A stretch of DNA of 64,000 nucleotides from Letharia columbiana (GCF_014066305.1 NW_023501042.1:1106001-1170000), one strand, 5' to 3'. Counted from the stretch's first letter, positions 1 through 10,127 are shown. The notes: generated by a model from the sequence alone, not told the origin. Numbers and translations: made by a program.

Positions 1-1240
1 GAATTAAAAAACTTAATATAAAGTTTTATATATCGAATTTAAAATTATATATCTACTATTTAAATATAACTATAAAAAAAAATTATTATAATATCTTTTA
101 TCTAAAATAAGAGACTTATATTATTTAATTCTTAAATTATTTTTAATTCTTAAAATCTTACTCTAATATTAATATTTCTTAAAATTAATTATAAACTAGC
201 TTTCCGAAGAGAACTATATCGCTTTAAAAAAATTATAAAAAAACTATTAATCCGTGATAAGATCTCTTATATATATTATACTTAAAATTTATTCTAATAT
301 TATCTATATAATATTATTAATAAAATTATTACTTAGTTAACTTAACTTTTAATATACTAAAATATAATTATTTAAATCTTCTAATATTTAAAAAGTATAA
401 TTTATTATAAATTCGTATATAAAGATTTTCTTTAAGAACTTATTAATTATATTAATTCTAATTAAGTTAATAATATAATTTAAAAATCTATATCTAACTA
501 TCTCTTTAATATAAAAGATAATATAATTAATTAATTATCTAAGCGTTAAGCTATTATAGTATTATTTATTTATAAAATAAAGTATATAAATTAAATATAA
601 ATTATTAAAAAAATAATTTAATTAAAAAATCTATTTAATTAACTTCTTCACTTTAATAATATAAACTCTAAAATTATTAATATTTTCGATAATAATTAAA
701 GTGTAATTACTCTTATAAAAAAACGCTTAATTTTATACTTATATTAAATATATTAATATTATCTATTATTTTATATATAAAAAGATTAATAATAGTATTA
801 TAAATATATAATATATTTTTATTAATAAATAGATAACTAATAAGTTTACTAAAATCCTTTACTTAGATAAATTTATTACTTTTTAAGATATTCTTAAAAT
901 AGAAGCTATATCTACTTACTCCCTCGATAATTATTAATCTTACTACTATCTTAATATAGTCTTAATTTAATAATATCTAATAAGAAAGCTATTCTATTAT
1001 ATCTATATCTAAATTTAGAGAAGTTACCTATTATTAACTACTTTAGAGATTTTATTAATTTCTCGTACTACGAGTAATCTATCTAAGTCGCTTATCGAGT
1101 TGCTATATTAGACTTAGCACTCTATAAACTCGCTATTTTATATTAAAATAACTATTTCTTTAGCGCTATTATTATTATCGCTATTAAACTTTTAAAGCTT
1201 TTTCGAGAAATTTATATCTATTTATTATTAATATCTTAAA
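1..1240 (+). mobile_element. Ty1/copia 3' part (RT end, RNase H, tail), RIP-degraded, cut by window edge
   Basis: The first 1.2 kb reads on the plus strand, through many stops, as the end of a copia polyprotein. Around 50-250 there is a pattern like the post-YVDD reverse transcriptase segment. At about 525-660 the RNase H pattern 'LSKRQAIIALST..AEYI' is recognisable with RIP changes. At 650-870 the closing RNase H segment 'FDDNQSAITL....H' is seen. From about 1020 to 1240 the DNA matches the copia tails at 26190-26400 and 39040-39200 of this window. The element is interrupted by an R610 repeat at 1241 and no 3' LTR follows. Stops caused by C-to-T and G-to-A changes make it non-functional. The 5' part lies outside the window. 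Confidence 0.7.
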
Positions 1241-1730
1241 TACGAGTAAAGGCATATGAATTAAATTCATAATCATTTTTTTTTGATCGGGGCTGTCGAG
1301 TAAATTTTGGTGAGCGATCTTTGGTAAGCGATATCTGAATTCCTTATCTTTGAATATCTATAAGACTAAATTTAGTAATTATTTTTTTATCTAAAAGCCC
1401 ACATTATACTCTATAGTTTAAATCAAAAATTCTAAAATTTTAATAGAAAACAAAAAAGTTATTCTAAAATCAAATAATGTACACCTGTTTTTTGATTAGG
1501 GCTGTCGAGCGGATTTTGGTAGCGGACTTTGGTGAGCGATATTTGAATTCCTTGCGCTTTAATAATTATAAGACCAAATTTCAAAATTCTTAAAAATTCG
1601 GAAAGCGCAGACTGCGCTCCAAAATATAAATTTTAAAATCTCAAAAAGTTAATAGAAAATAAAAAAGTTTTCTATATGTTAATAATATACACCTATTTTT
1701 TTGATAATTGCGGACGCTAATTTGTTTATC
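1241..1730 (+). repeat. R610 repeat, copy 1 (3' truncated)
   Basis: This is one of five copies in the window. It begins with the shared 5' end TACGAGTAAAGGC, then the palindrome ATGAATTAAATTCAT. Two diverged subrepeats of about 210 bp follow, each starting near TTTTTTGATCAGGGCTGTCGAG and containing GAGCGATATTTGAATTCCTT. It stops inside GCGGACGCTAATTTGTTTA, so the conserved 3' end seen in copies 3-5 is missing. It is much less RIP-mutated than the copia DNA it sits in. It contains no credible reading frame. Confidence 0.8.
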
Positions 1731-3900
1731 TACTATCTATCGATTAGCTAGTCTTTCTATATCTAAAATATATTAAATATAATCTTACTATTCTATATAT
1801 AAGCCGATATAATATTATCTCGCTATTCGTATATAGTATTACTTCGCTATTCTCCTTTTATAACTTATTTAGTCTACTTATCTTATTATCTTTTTTATAT
1901 AATATCTAGTTATTAAGATAGCTACTATAGCGGTTATAAAGCTTATAATATAAAGGTAGATATAGAGATAATTATAGATATACGCCCTAATTCTTATCTA
2001 TAGACTTTAATATTAAAGAATATATTTACTCTATTCTTCTTCTCTTATTATTTTATTTAACTCGCTATAATTACTAGTTATTATTATTACTATATATACT
2101 TAAATCGAGAGAGCTTACATTAGATAAAGTCCTCGAAGACTTTCTTATAAATACGCTTCTTCTTCTTATTCTTAACTCTTATTAATTAATCTTTAAGCTA
2201 ACTTATAGCTAATTTATTAATATATAAAAGCGCGTTTATAGTATTATCCTCCTTCTCCTTATCGTTCTCCTCCTTATTATCTTCCTTCTTATTATCTTTA
2301 TCTTTACTTTTATAATAACGCGTATTAATAAACTTATTAACTCGCTAGTAAGAGTAGATATCTTCGAGTAATAATATCTTAATTCTCTTTAATATATAAT
2401 ATTTCATAACGTAAATATATAATAGTCTTATTATTATAGTAAAGTACTTAATATATAGCTCTATAATATAATTAATTACTTTATTATAATAAGATATTAT
2501 TTTTATAAAAGCGAATAATAAAACTTTAATATATAGATCTTAAAAAATAAACTTCTTAATATAAATAGAAAGCCGTATTTAAGTTTTACTAAGTGCGATA
2601 TTATAATTTAAATATTTATTTATAAATATTAAATTAATAGCGTCTATAATAGTCTTTAAGTTATCTATAATATTTTTTAATTAATTTATTATTCTATTAT
2701 ATAGAGTAAGAGTAATTTTATTAATAGATAAACTATATAGTTATCTCTTAAGCTTATTATTATTTAACTCCTCTCGCGAAATAACTCGATTATTAAAATA
2801 TAAATATTAATTAATTTAAAAGATTACTTACTTCTTCTTTTAAGAAATTAAATTATTCGCGATATAAATAATTACGAATAGATAATACTCGATATAATTC
2901 TTCTATAAGATATTTTATTTTTATTTAAATAACTTCTTAATAACTATATATATAATATAACGAAAATTCTTTTCAAAGATATTTAGTTTCTCTTATTTAT
3001 TAAAGTACTAATTATAATTCAATATAATATTATTCTTAATATATTAAATATAAAGTATATATTTAGTCTTTAAAGAGACGAGTTTATAGACTCTAATTAA
3101 AGCGTTTTACGCGTTCGTTAGAAGTATATCTAAATAAGAAAAATTAAGCTTATTATATAGAGCTTTAAATTATTTTATTATCTAGTATATTTCGATTTTA
3201 TAAAAACGAATCTTATATAAAAGGATATATTAAAGGCGATGATTTCGGTAATTATAAAAAGTAAAAGCTTATATTTATTAGTTCTATATATCGCGTCTAA
3301 AATTAATATCTCTAAATTAAATTATAATATTCGTTATAATAATTTTCTAGCGAAGAAGAGAGATTTAATCTACTACGTTCGCTAATTCTTCTTTATATAT
3401 ATAAATTAATTCTCTTATATATATAGTTATCGTATTAAAATCTATATAAAAATTAAAGATCTAAGTATCTCATTTTTAATTTTAATTTTAATATTATAGA
3501 TATCGCGTAATTTTAAAATAAGATCTTTCTTATCTTAGTTAAGTTATAAAGATAAAATAATCTATTTTAATAGAGTTCTAGAATATATCTAATTAATAAT
3601 AATATTCTAAATATTTTAAATTATAGCGATTTTATATATTATTAAATATATTTTAAATAAGATATAATTATAATTATAAGTGAGATTAATAATTATAAGA
3701 GTAAAATTCGTTTAAATATTATCTATTCTAATATATTACGTAATAATCTAAAATAAATAATTTACTAATCGATTAGATTTAATACACTTATCTATACTCT
3801 TATTATTCTTTTCTAACTTTTCGCTATAATTATATCGTAGCTATATCTTTCTAATAAGTCTATTTTTAAAAGTAACTATACACCCCTTAAGAATAATATA
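1731..3900 (-). pseudogene. Mutator-like (MULE) transposase relic, RIP-degraded
   Basis: Reading the minus strand through stops between about 3900 and 2750 gives a MULE-type DDE transposase. At 3300-3267 the pattern LDxxYRTNKYK is the first catalytic Asp block (family consensus 'LDCTYKTN'). It is followed by a hydrophobic stretch like 'ITAFN..FYIGFVFI' and, near 3010-3080, by a segment resembling the 'D..ALI.A....FP...H..CxWHI' block. Stops and substitutions typical of RIP are frequent. The family assignment is by eye. I could not find its terminal inverted repeats, so the limits are approximate, and 1731-2700 may include other material. Confidence 0.5.
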
Positions 3901-3908
3901 TTCTTAAG
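3886..3908. repeat. 23-bp palindrome
   Basis: Arms CTTAAGAAT and ATTCTTAAG (9 bp, perfect) surround 5 bp. It lies just upstream of the start region of the minus-strand MULE relic. It could be part of an element end or chance in A+T-rich DNA. Confidence 0.4.
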
Positions 3909-4153
3909 ATTCTATATACTATTATATATATAGAATAAATATATTACAAAGATATTTATCTAGTTATTAGAAGATAAAGCTAGAATTATTATTATTAAGC
4001 GAAAGATATAGATAAGCGATAGAGTAAGAGTTAATTTTACTATTATAAGATATTCTACTATAAAGATATTTAACTTAAAAATACTAGATATAGATTTTTT
4101 ATTATTTTCGATTAGATTTTATTAGCTTTCGCGTAATCGCTAATTAAATTAGA

Positions 4154-4228
4154 GAGGCTATACGTTTAGTAGATAGGGGCTATACGCCTAGTAAATAGAG
4201 ACTATACGCTTAGTAAGTAGAGGTTATA
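4154..4228. repeat. Minisatellite, 22-bp unit, about 3.5 copies
   Basis: The unit is close to GGCTATACGCCTAGTAAATAG plus one base. It is repeated three times with mostly C/T and G/A differences, followed by a partial copy. It lies between the MULE relic and the gypsy relic. RIP-like transitions between units suggest the array existed before mutation. Confidence 0.7.
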
Positions 4229-5636
4229 GCGTAGCCGCTATCTATTAATATTCTATCTTTTCTTATAAATAAGAGATTTTACTCTTAAATAAGTTTTAGT
4301 CTAAATATTATTAATTATAAGATTACTTATAAGCGTTTTAATACTACTTAAATAGAGAATATTACGAATTATATAAAATAGAATTTTAAATATATTAGAA
4401 GTAATATAAATTATATTTAAAAGGTTATAATTATATAAGTTAATAAGTATTAAAGTAATAAAAGCTTATCTTTTAGATAAACGATAAGATCTTTTTAAGT
4501 AGTAAGAATATTACCTTTAATCGCTCTTTCTATAAATTAAATTATAAAAGACTTAGTCTATTTAAGATTATAGATCTTATAAGAATCTTATATCGTTTAG
4601 AACTTCTATCAAGTATAAGAATTTACGACGTCTTTTATCTTAATCTCTTAAGTCTCGCGATAAATAACCTCTTATTAGAATAGATAAATCCTTCGCCGAA
4701 ATATATCATTATTAATAATTAAATTAAATAAATTATTAAAGAAATATTTATTTTTAAGTTAATTAATAGTTATCTTAAGTATAAAGTTAAGTAAAAAGAT
4801 TTCGATAATAATCTTATCTAATATAATATAAACGGCGATAAGTTTAAGAATTACTAAGACTTAGCGAACGACTTTTATAAGAGATATTTCGAAATATCTT
4901 ATTTTTAAGAAATTAATTAATAGAATAAGAGTCTTTAATAGCAAAAAATTTCTTAGACTAGAACTATCTCGAATATCTTATTTTTAATTAAATTGAAATC
5001 GGTCGATATCTTCGCTATAGCCTTATTTTTTCATATTTATAAAGACTTATATTATTTAATAATAACTTTATATTAAGCTTATTAAGTAAGCTTTTTTTAT
5101 TAATAAATATTTAAGCGTCTTTCGAAGCTATAGTATATTATTTATAAGCCTTATTATTATCGTCGATAACTTCTATTAATATCGATTATATAATATTTTA
5201 TAGAAAAACTCGTTAATATCGAATTAGAGTTTTTAGCGTTTACGATTCGATTCGATTTAATTTAATTCGAAAGCTCTCGATTAATTATATCGCGCTATTC
5301 TATAAATCTTCTATTCGCTTAGATATAGATTCGAAAATTATTACTATTTACTCCTACGCCTATAAATACTATTTTTATTATACTATATCGATTTTCTTCT
5401 AATTAGACTTTTTATATATACTTATATTTTAGCTAGTAACGTCGCTAAGACGTAAGTATAAAGAGTTATTATTATTCTTAATATTTCTTATAGAGAAAGA
5501 TATAATGCTATAGATCTCGAATACGATTATTTCTTTATTACTTTTACTATTTTTTAGGCGTTAAGCGTATATATATATTTATTTTTCTATCTTTCTACTT
5601 ATTAATTATGAAATATAATTTTATAAAGAAGAGAAG
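4229..5636 (+). mobile_element. Ty3/gypsy 3' part: integrase tail and chromodomain-like end, RIP-degraded
   Basis: From about 4540 the plus strand reads like the end of a chromovirus-type polyprotein. 'LGPFRI....I...YRLELPSSMRIHDVFH.NLL' is recognisable at 4548-4650. It is followed by a proline-rich linker, and at about 4740-4880 by a chromodomain-like 'EEIL..KL....LKYKVKW.GYD' ending in 'DFHKRY'. Catalytic integrase and RT segments upstream are not identifiable, so this is a 5'-truncated relic. About 700 bp of untranslated, RIPped DNA follow, then a purine tract AAAGAAGAGAAG at 5625-5636 that abuts the inferred LTR. Copy number and 5' end are unknown from this window. Confidence 0.6.
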
Positions 5637-5823
5637 TAGTATTATAAGCGTATTCTATATTCTTAATATACTACTTAGCCCCTACTTTATTCGGGCCTAG
5701 CGTGTCTTAGTAGAGGCATTTCATCTACTACTTGATATCTCTCTTCTATCTATATAGTTCGATATCTTAGTTATCTTATTTAACATACCTATATTAATAT
5801 TACATCTATACTCGGTCCTGATA
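5637..5823 (+). repeat. Inferred gypsy 3' LTR (187 bp) at the island edge
   Basis: It starts TAGTATTATAAGCG right after a polypurine-like tract and ends CTCGGTCCTGATA. Restoring RIP transitions gives TG...CA ends, as expected of an LTR. The right half is hardly mutated. Composition returns to normal within it, so the LTR forms the boundary between RIPped DNA and the gene island. There is no second copy in the window to prove the call. Confidence 0.45.
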
Positions 5824-5861
5824 ATCTTTGTTCTTTGTAGCTACCTAAATTTAATGAAAGG
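5824..5861. other. Short spacer, nothing recognised
   Basis: 38 bp of ordinary composition between the inferred gypsy LTR and the first TIR element. Confidence 0.5.
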
Positions 5862-6156
5862 TACAGAGGTCTGCACCGAAAGTCCTACACCCGCCAAGAC
5901 TCTTGCGCTCAGACTTCGGATAACGCCTCACCTAAAGGGCTACCTGGACAATGCGTCTGAAGTTCTTCGGAATCGCATCTAGCCCTAGCCAGGTTTCGGG
6001 GCTTAATACCCCTATCAAGCCAAAAGAAGTATCTAAAGTCCCATCCATGCGCTGTGAGAAGATATTTCTAGGCTTTCCCTCTATAGGGCCGCTTTCCGAA
6101 AGTAGGGTTAGGGCTGCACTAGTGCGGGTGCAGGACTTTCGGTGCAGACCTCTGTA
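5862..6156. mobile_element. TIR element 1 (MITE), 291 bp with TA target duplication
   Basis: The inverted ends match over 34 bp with one mismatch (5861-5894 against 6124-6157). The core begins CAGAGGTCTGCACCG at 5864, ends at 6154, and is flanked by TA on both sides, as Tc1/mariner/pogo-type elements are. It encodes no transposase: an 84-codon open frame inside has no recognisable domain. It is a non-autonomous element about 300 bp upstream of the YSA1-like gene, and it is not RIPped. Confidence 0.8.
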
Positions 6157-6288
6157 CTCGTATAATCCAGAAGTGAGCTACTTGATAGAGGGAGGACACC
6201 AATAGATTTTTCCACTTTAGCGGGATGTCGCTTGATCTATTGGTGTCCTCGCTCTATCAAGTAGCTCACTTTCTGGATTGTACGAGTA
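6155..6288. mobile_element. Fold-back element 2 (MITE), 130-bp hairpin with TA ends
   Basis: Arms at 6155-6207 and 6235-6288 are inverted copies with two substitutions and one single-base gap, around a 27-nt loop. The core CTCGTA...TACGAG is flanked by TA. Its left TA is the same dinucleotide that serves as the right target duplication of element 1, so the two sit back to back. Any transcript across it would form a hairpin of about 53 bp. Confidence 0.85.
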
Positions 6289-6461
6289 GACGTTTTGGTA
6301 TTACGTCGGATTTATCGGATTTTAGAGCGTGCAGATAGGGAAAATGGGGGTGGAAACGAGTGATCTCCATATCAATACACGCCCGCACCACCCTGTGCGG
6401 CAAGACAACAGTCGACCTATCCAAGTTGCATTCAGCCATAAATTGCCCACAAAAAGCATCA
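6289..6461 (+). promoter_or_regulatory. 5' flank of the YSA1-like gene
   Basis: 173 bp of normal composition between the hairpin element and the proposed start codon. I see no clear TATA box. The promoter must lie here or reach into the two TIR elements. An open frame on the opposite strand (6266-6529) overlaps exon 1 and has no recognisable features. Confidence 0.35.
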
Positions 6462-7257
6462 ATGTCGGGAGACCTGAAGGCATCAGATGCCAAAGTCATA
6501 TCGACTGAACCATTGGTATCTTCAACCACAATTGTCCCGTGCCCCAGCTAATGAGAGCAGATGATCAAAGATGCCCGCTGGACAAAGCTCGTCTTGTACA
6601 CTACGTATAAAAAAATTCCACAATAAATGCTTTCTTACTATGGTTTTAGGACAACATATACCGATCCATTGGGTAAACGGCGAACCTGGGAGTCTGCCGA
6701 ACGCTCTACACGGCCTAAAAACTCTCCGATTGATGGAGTTGGCATTGTAGCTATCCTACAAAAGCCATCAGGCCCTGAACTCCTATTGCAAAAGCAGTTT
6801 CGTCCTCCTATCAATAAAGTGGTTATTGAAGTGCCCGCAGGCCTTGTCGATGAAGGAGAAACTGCAGAGGAGAGTGCGGTTCGGGAGTTGAGGGAGGAGA
6901 CCGGGTATGTTGGAATCGCGGCGGAGGTCTCACCCGTTATGTTCAACGGTGAGTCTTAACCAGGTTTTCCCGACTTTGTAGAGGGGAAGATGTCTCAACC
7001 ACAACTCGTTTTTAGACCCTGGGTTTTGCAATACGAACTTGAATATGGTCCATGTCAATGTCGATATGTCGCTACAAGAAAATCAAAATCTTAAGCCCGA
7101 GCTGGAAGAGAACGAGTTCATCGAAGTCTTCTCGACCCCACTGAAGACGTTATATGCCGAATGCAAACGTCTAGAGGCAGAGGGTTACGCCATAGATGCA
7201 AGGGTGGGAACGCTTGCTGAAGGTATTGAGGTTGCGAGGAGATGGAAGCTACAGTGA
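6462..7257 (+). CDS. YSA1: ADP-ribose pyrophosphatase, Nudix family (YSA1/NUDT5 type), four exons
   Basis: The Nudix hydrolase splits ADP-ribose and other nucleoside diphosphate sugars into AMP and sugar phosphate (known for the family), in cytosol or mitochondria. Proposed exons are 6462-6515, 6561-6595, 6650-6948 and 7016-7257, giving 209 residues, the size usual for the family. Introns of 45, 54 and 67 bp have GT/AG ends, and intron 1 holds the branch-like GCTAATG. The N-terminal 'AKVISTEPL', 'DARWTKLV' and 'TYTDP.G..RTWESAER' follow the family order, which supports the two short first exons. The Nudix box is complete at residues 94-116 (G-x5-E-x7-REL-x-EE-x-G-Y), after 'FRPP....VIEVPAG'. 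Exon 4 starts at 'DPGF.NTN' and includes 'VDMSL.ENQN'. No stop or frameshift is seen. Intron 2's donor (GTACAC) is the least certain junction. Confidence 0.9.
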
Positions 7258-7819
7258 TTATGACCTTTTGGTAAGATAACACGAGACCACAAATGTCGGC
7301 CGTGCCGGGTATCAGAATGGTGAGGTGGTGGACCATACGCCTAGCAAAAGCATAGAAAAAGCCCTTCGTGGCGAGACAAATTTGTGATGAAGCTTTACAC
7401 ATGCACTTACCTTCAGATCCTCCAGAGATGCCATTGTTGACGGGGCATGCCTCTTGCTCTTTCGAACTAGGTATGCACCGTAACGCTCCAAGCGCAGAAC
7501 AAGATTTTCAGAATCTTTGTAGCTCGAAAACGCTCTCCTCGCTCATGTACTGTATGTACTTTTACAATCCCATTGTTAGTGAGATTTTCAGTGTACGACG
7601 CATCGCGCGTGAATTATTTTCAAAATTCCCGCCGTAGTTATTGGAAGCCAATAAGTTGTGGGTTCCCAAAGTCTTGGCGATCATTATCTTGGCGATCTAA
7701 GATCAAACTCTGGGCAATCAAATTCTTGGACAGAGACATCGCGAATCTTTACCATCTCTTCCTCGGTTTTCAACAGCAATGCATCTTTGCTACACTCCTA
7801 GTCATTCAATTCTCCCTGT
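7258..7819 (+). promoter_or_regulatory. Intergenic region: YSA1 3' end and ERG1 promoter
   Basis: 562 bp of normal composition. Open frames inside have no recognisable domain. A direct repeat, TCTTGGCGATC, occurs at about 7671 and 7688. The last 40 bases before the ERG1 start are pyrimidine-rich (CATTCAATTCTCCC, then CCACCACCTCC), as is common just upstream of fungal starts. No convincing sterol-response element was identified. Confidence 0.4.
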
Positions 7820-9432
7820 ATGATCTCCCACCACCTCCAAGTCATGTCTCATATACATGATACCCCCCCGCCATCCTCCCCAAGTCTGCCTACCTCGATT
7901 TCCTCTCCACCCTCACCTACAATCATCAAACCCACAGAGCTGTCACCAAAAACTCTCCGTCGAATGCTCCACCACGAATCGGATGTCTTGATCGTCGGAG
8001 CTGGCATCCTCGGCACTGCCCTTGCCATCACGCTTGCCCGTCCCCCACACTCTCGCTCCGTGACCCTCCTCGAAAAATCTCTTAAAGAGCCCGATCGGAT
8101 TGTCGGCGAACTTTTGCAACCTGGTGGTGTCTCTGCGTTGAAAGATCTAGGTCTAGAGGAGTGTTTAGAGGGGATTGATAGTGTGAGGGTCAAGGGGTAT
8201 GAGGTCATATATTACGGGCAAGGGGTCGAGATTGGGTATCCGGGCAATACTGTTGGGAGCCAGAGGTCAGAGGGTGATGTGGCGGGAGGGAAGAACCTGA
8301 GACGGGAGGGAAGGAGTTTTCACCACGGCAGATTTATACGAAGATTAAGGGAATTGGCTACGAAAGAACAGAACGTATCGGTTGTGGAGAGCACAGTCAC
8401 GGAGGTAGTCAAATGCGAGCACACAGGTCACATCCTGGGCGTGCAATGCCTGAACAGCTGCGGGAAAAACGTCTATTTCGGCCAATTGACTGTTCTAGCG
8501 GACGGGTATGCTAGCAAATTTCGGAAGCAGTATATCTCTCGGTCCGTCGTTAGCAAAAGTCGATTTTGGGGCTTGGAACTTATCGATGCTGTCTTGCCGA
8601 AACCACTGCATGGGCATGTGCTCCTCGGAGACGGCGCGCCAGTGCTGCTGTACCAAATCGGATCAAGAGAAACAAGGGCTCTGGTTGATGTGCCCGAGGG
8701 TTTGGATACTGCCAGTACGAAGAACGGTGGCGTAAAGAGACATCTGAGAGAGGTGGTCTTGCCAAGCTTGCCAAAGTGCGTGAAGCCCTCGTTCGAGAGA
8801 GCACTGGACGAGGGCAAGCTGAGAAGTATGCCAAATTCGTTCCTGCCCCCGAGCGTCAACCGGTTTCCTGGTATGGTGATGCTAGGAGACGCTATGAACA
8901 TGAGACATCCCCTGACTGGCGGGGGGATGACCGTCGCATTCAATGATGTGGTGCTGTTGAAGGAGTTATTGAGCCCAGAAGTGGTGCCGGATTTGGGGAA
9001 CACTAAGCTTGTGTTAAAGCAGATGGAAAAGTTTCACTGGAGGAGAAAGGGGTTGACGAGTGTTATCAACATACTCGCACAGGCACTGTACTCTCTCTTT
9101 GCTGCAAATGGTATGTATGCGAGGCCTCGATGTTGATCAGCACTGATGTTAGTCTAGATCCTCAACTCAAGGCTCTGCAGCTGGGCTGTTTCCGTTACTT
9201 TCAATGTGGCGGCCAATGCGTCGATGGTCCAGTCGGACTGCTTGCCGGTATTATTCGCCGGCCACTTCTGTTGTTCTACCACTTCTTCTCTGTCGCACTG
9301 CTCTCGATATGGCTAGTCCTCTCGGAATCGCCTTTGTACAACATGCCTCTGACTCTAATATCGAGTGTCAGCATACTCTATAAGGCTTGTGTGGTGCTGT
9401 CTCCATTCGTTCTTTCGGAGCTCAAAAACTAG
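7820..9432 (+). CDS. ERG1: Squalene monooxygenase (squalene epoxidase), two exons
   Basis: This FAD enzyme of the endoplasmic reticulum converts squalene to (S)-2,3-oxidosqualene, the first oxygen step of ergosterol synthesis and the target of allylamine antifungals. Exon 1 is 7820-9110 and exon 2 is 9158-9432. The 47-bp intron has GTATGT, the branch site CACTGATG and TAG, and joins as 'AAN|DPQLKAL'. The product has 521 residues, or 513 from the in-frame ATG at 7844, which has a better start context (G at -3). Visible motifs: GAGILG at 60-65 (FAD), ELLQPGG at 97-103, the ADG motif at 227-229, LGDAMNMRHPLTGGGM at 355-370 (second FAD motif), then CVDGPVGLLAGI near 451-462. Two hydrophobic C-terminal segments at 467-486 and 494-516 fit membrane anchoring. 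The N-terminal 50 residues are Pro/Ser-rich. All key motifs are intact and no RIP is visible. Confidence 0.95.
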
Positions 9433-9923
9433 CACGAAAACGCATAAAGGACACTGATTCGAAACTTCTCTAGTCGCTGGCCTGATGATGTACATACTGC
9501 ATCCTACATCTGATAGTGGTACAGCGATAGCATTGTATACTATATTGAGCTTTCTTGCTTTACTCAGCACAAACAGAAACTGGTTGACGACCTACAGGAT
9601 CGTTGTAGTCTGCTCTATTCCCTGCCAGGTTTTACTTCGGCATTCGAGGTCGAAAAATATCTTTCACGATGGTTCACATCCTGCAGGGGCCGAAGCCGAA
9701 ACCCCTAAGAAAATGACCCTAGTGCGTGTCAACGAGAACCCCCGACAGATGGGCCCTTTTGGATAACCCGGCCAATTGAATTGGCTCTTGATGTGTTATG
9801 ACTGGCATTCTCGTGATTGAGCGACACGTTGGAACCTCTTTTCAACTTCGTTGCACACGTCGAGAGATGAAAACTCTACCTAGCTTGACGAAGTGGTTTC
9901 TGTTGAATGCCAGCCCTCTTCTA
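9433..9923 (+). other. ERG1 3' flank, no gene recognised
   Basis: About 490 bp of normal composition holding the ERG1 3' UTR. A 93-codon open frame (9485-9766) shows no domain and has composition unlike a gene. The region ends abruptly at a copia LTR at 9924, preceded by TTCTA. Confidence 0.5.
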
Positions 9924-10127
9924 TGTTGAAATTCGGGTCCGTGCCTCTTGGCACCAAGGCGCGCCTATATCAAGTCGCTCTTTCCTTTTATAGAACTTTA
10001 TAATTAATATAACTAAAGATCTTACTTTATATTTCTATAGATTATAAATCTAAGCTTTATTTAATAACTACTATATTATAACTATTATTTATATCTATAG
10101 TTATAACTATTTTAATCTTTTAATATT
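9924..10127 (+). mobile_element. Variant copia 5' LTR (116 bp) and truncated internal start
   Basis: TGTTGAAATTCGG at 9924 is the start shared by the LTRs of copias A, B and C. The right half matches them from CAAGTCGCTCTTTCCTT onwards. The CACGTG-rich block is replaced by GTCCGTGCCTCTTGGCACC, making the LTR shorter. It ends at 10039 (TTTCTATA). It is followed by GATTATAAATCT, a RIPped form of GGTTATGAGCCC, the primer-binding site complementary to initiator tRNA-Met. Only about 90 bp of internal sequence remain before an R610 repeat. RIP density rises sharply inside this LTR. Confidence 0.75.

Noticed and set aside
5951..6205. 84-codon open frame
   Set aside because: It runs through TIR element 1 into the arm of the hairpin element and has no domain.
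6266..6529. 87-codon open frame on the minus strand
   Set aside because: It overlaps the well-supported first exon of the YSA1-like gene and has no recognisable domain; likely chance in normal-composition DNA.
7668..7700. Similarity of TCTTGGCGATC in the ERG1 promoter to the LTR motif GTCTTGGCGATCA
   Set aside because: The shared string is short and the rest of the LTR is absent; chance cannot be excluded.
7368..7860. Two overlapping open frames between the genes
   Set aside because: They overlap the ERG1 promoter and start, have no domains and are mutually out of frame.
8473..9003. 176-codon open frame on the minus strand
   Set aside because: Shadow of the ERG1 reading frame.
9485..9766. 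93-codon open frame downstream of ERG1
   Set aside because: No homology pattern, no splice context, composition not gene-like; kept as 3' flank.
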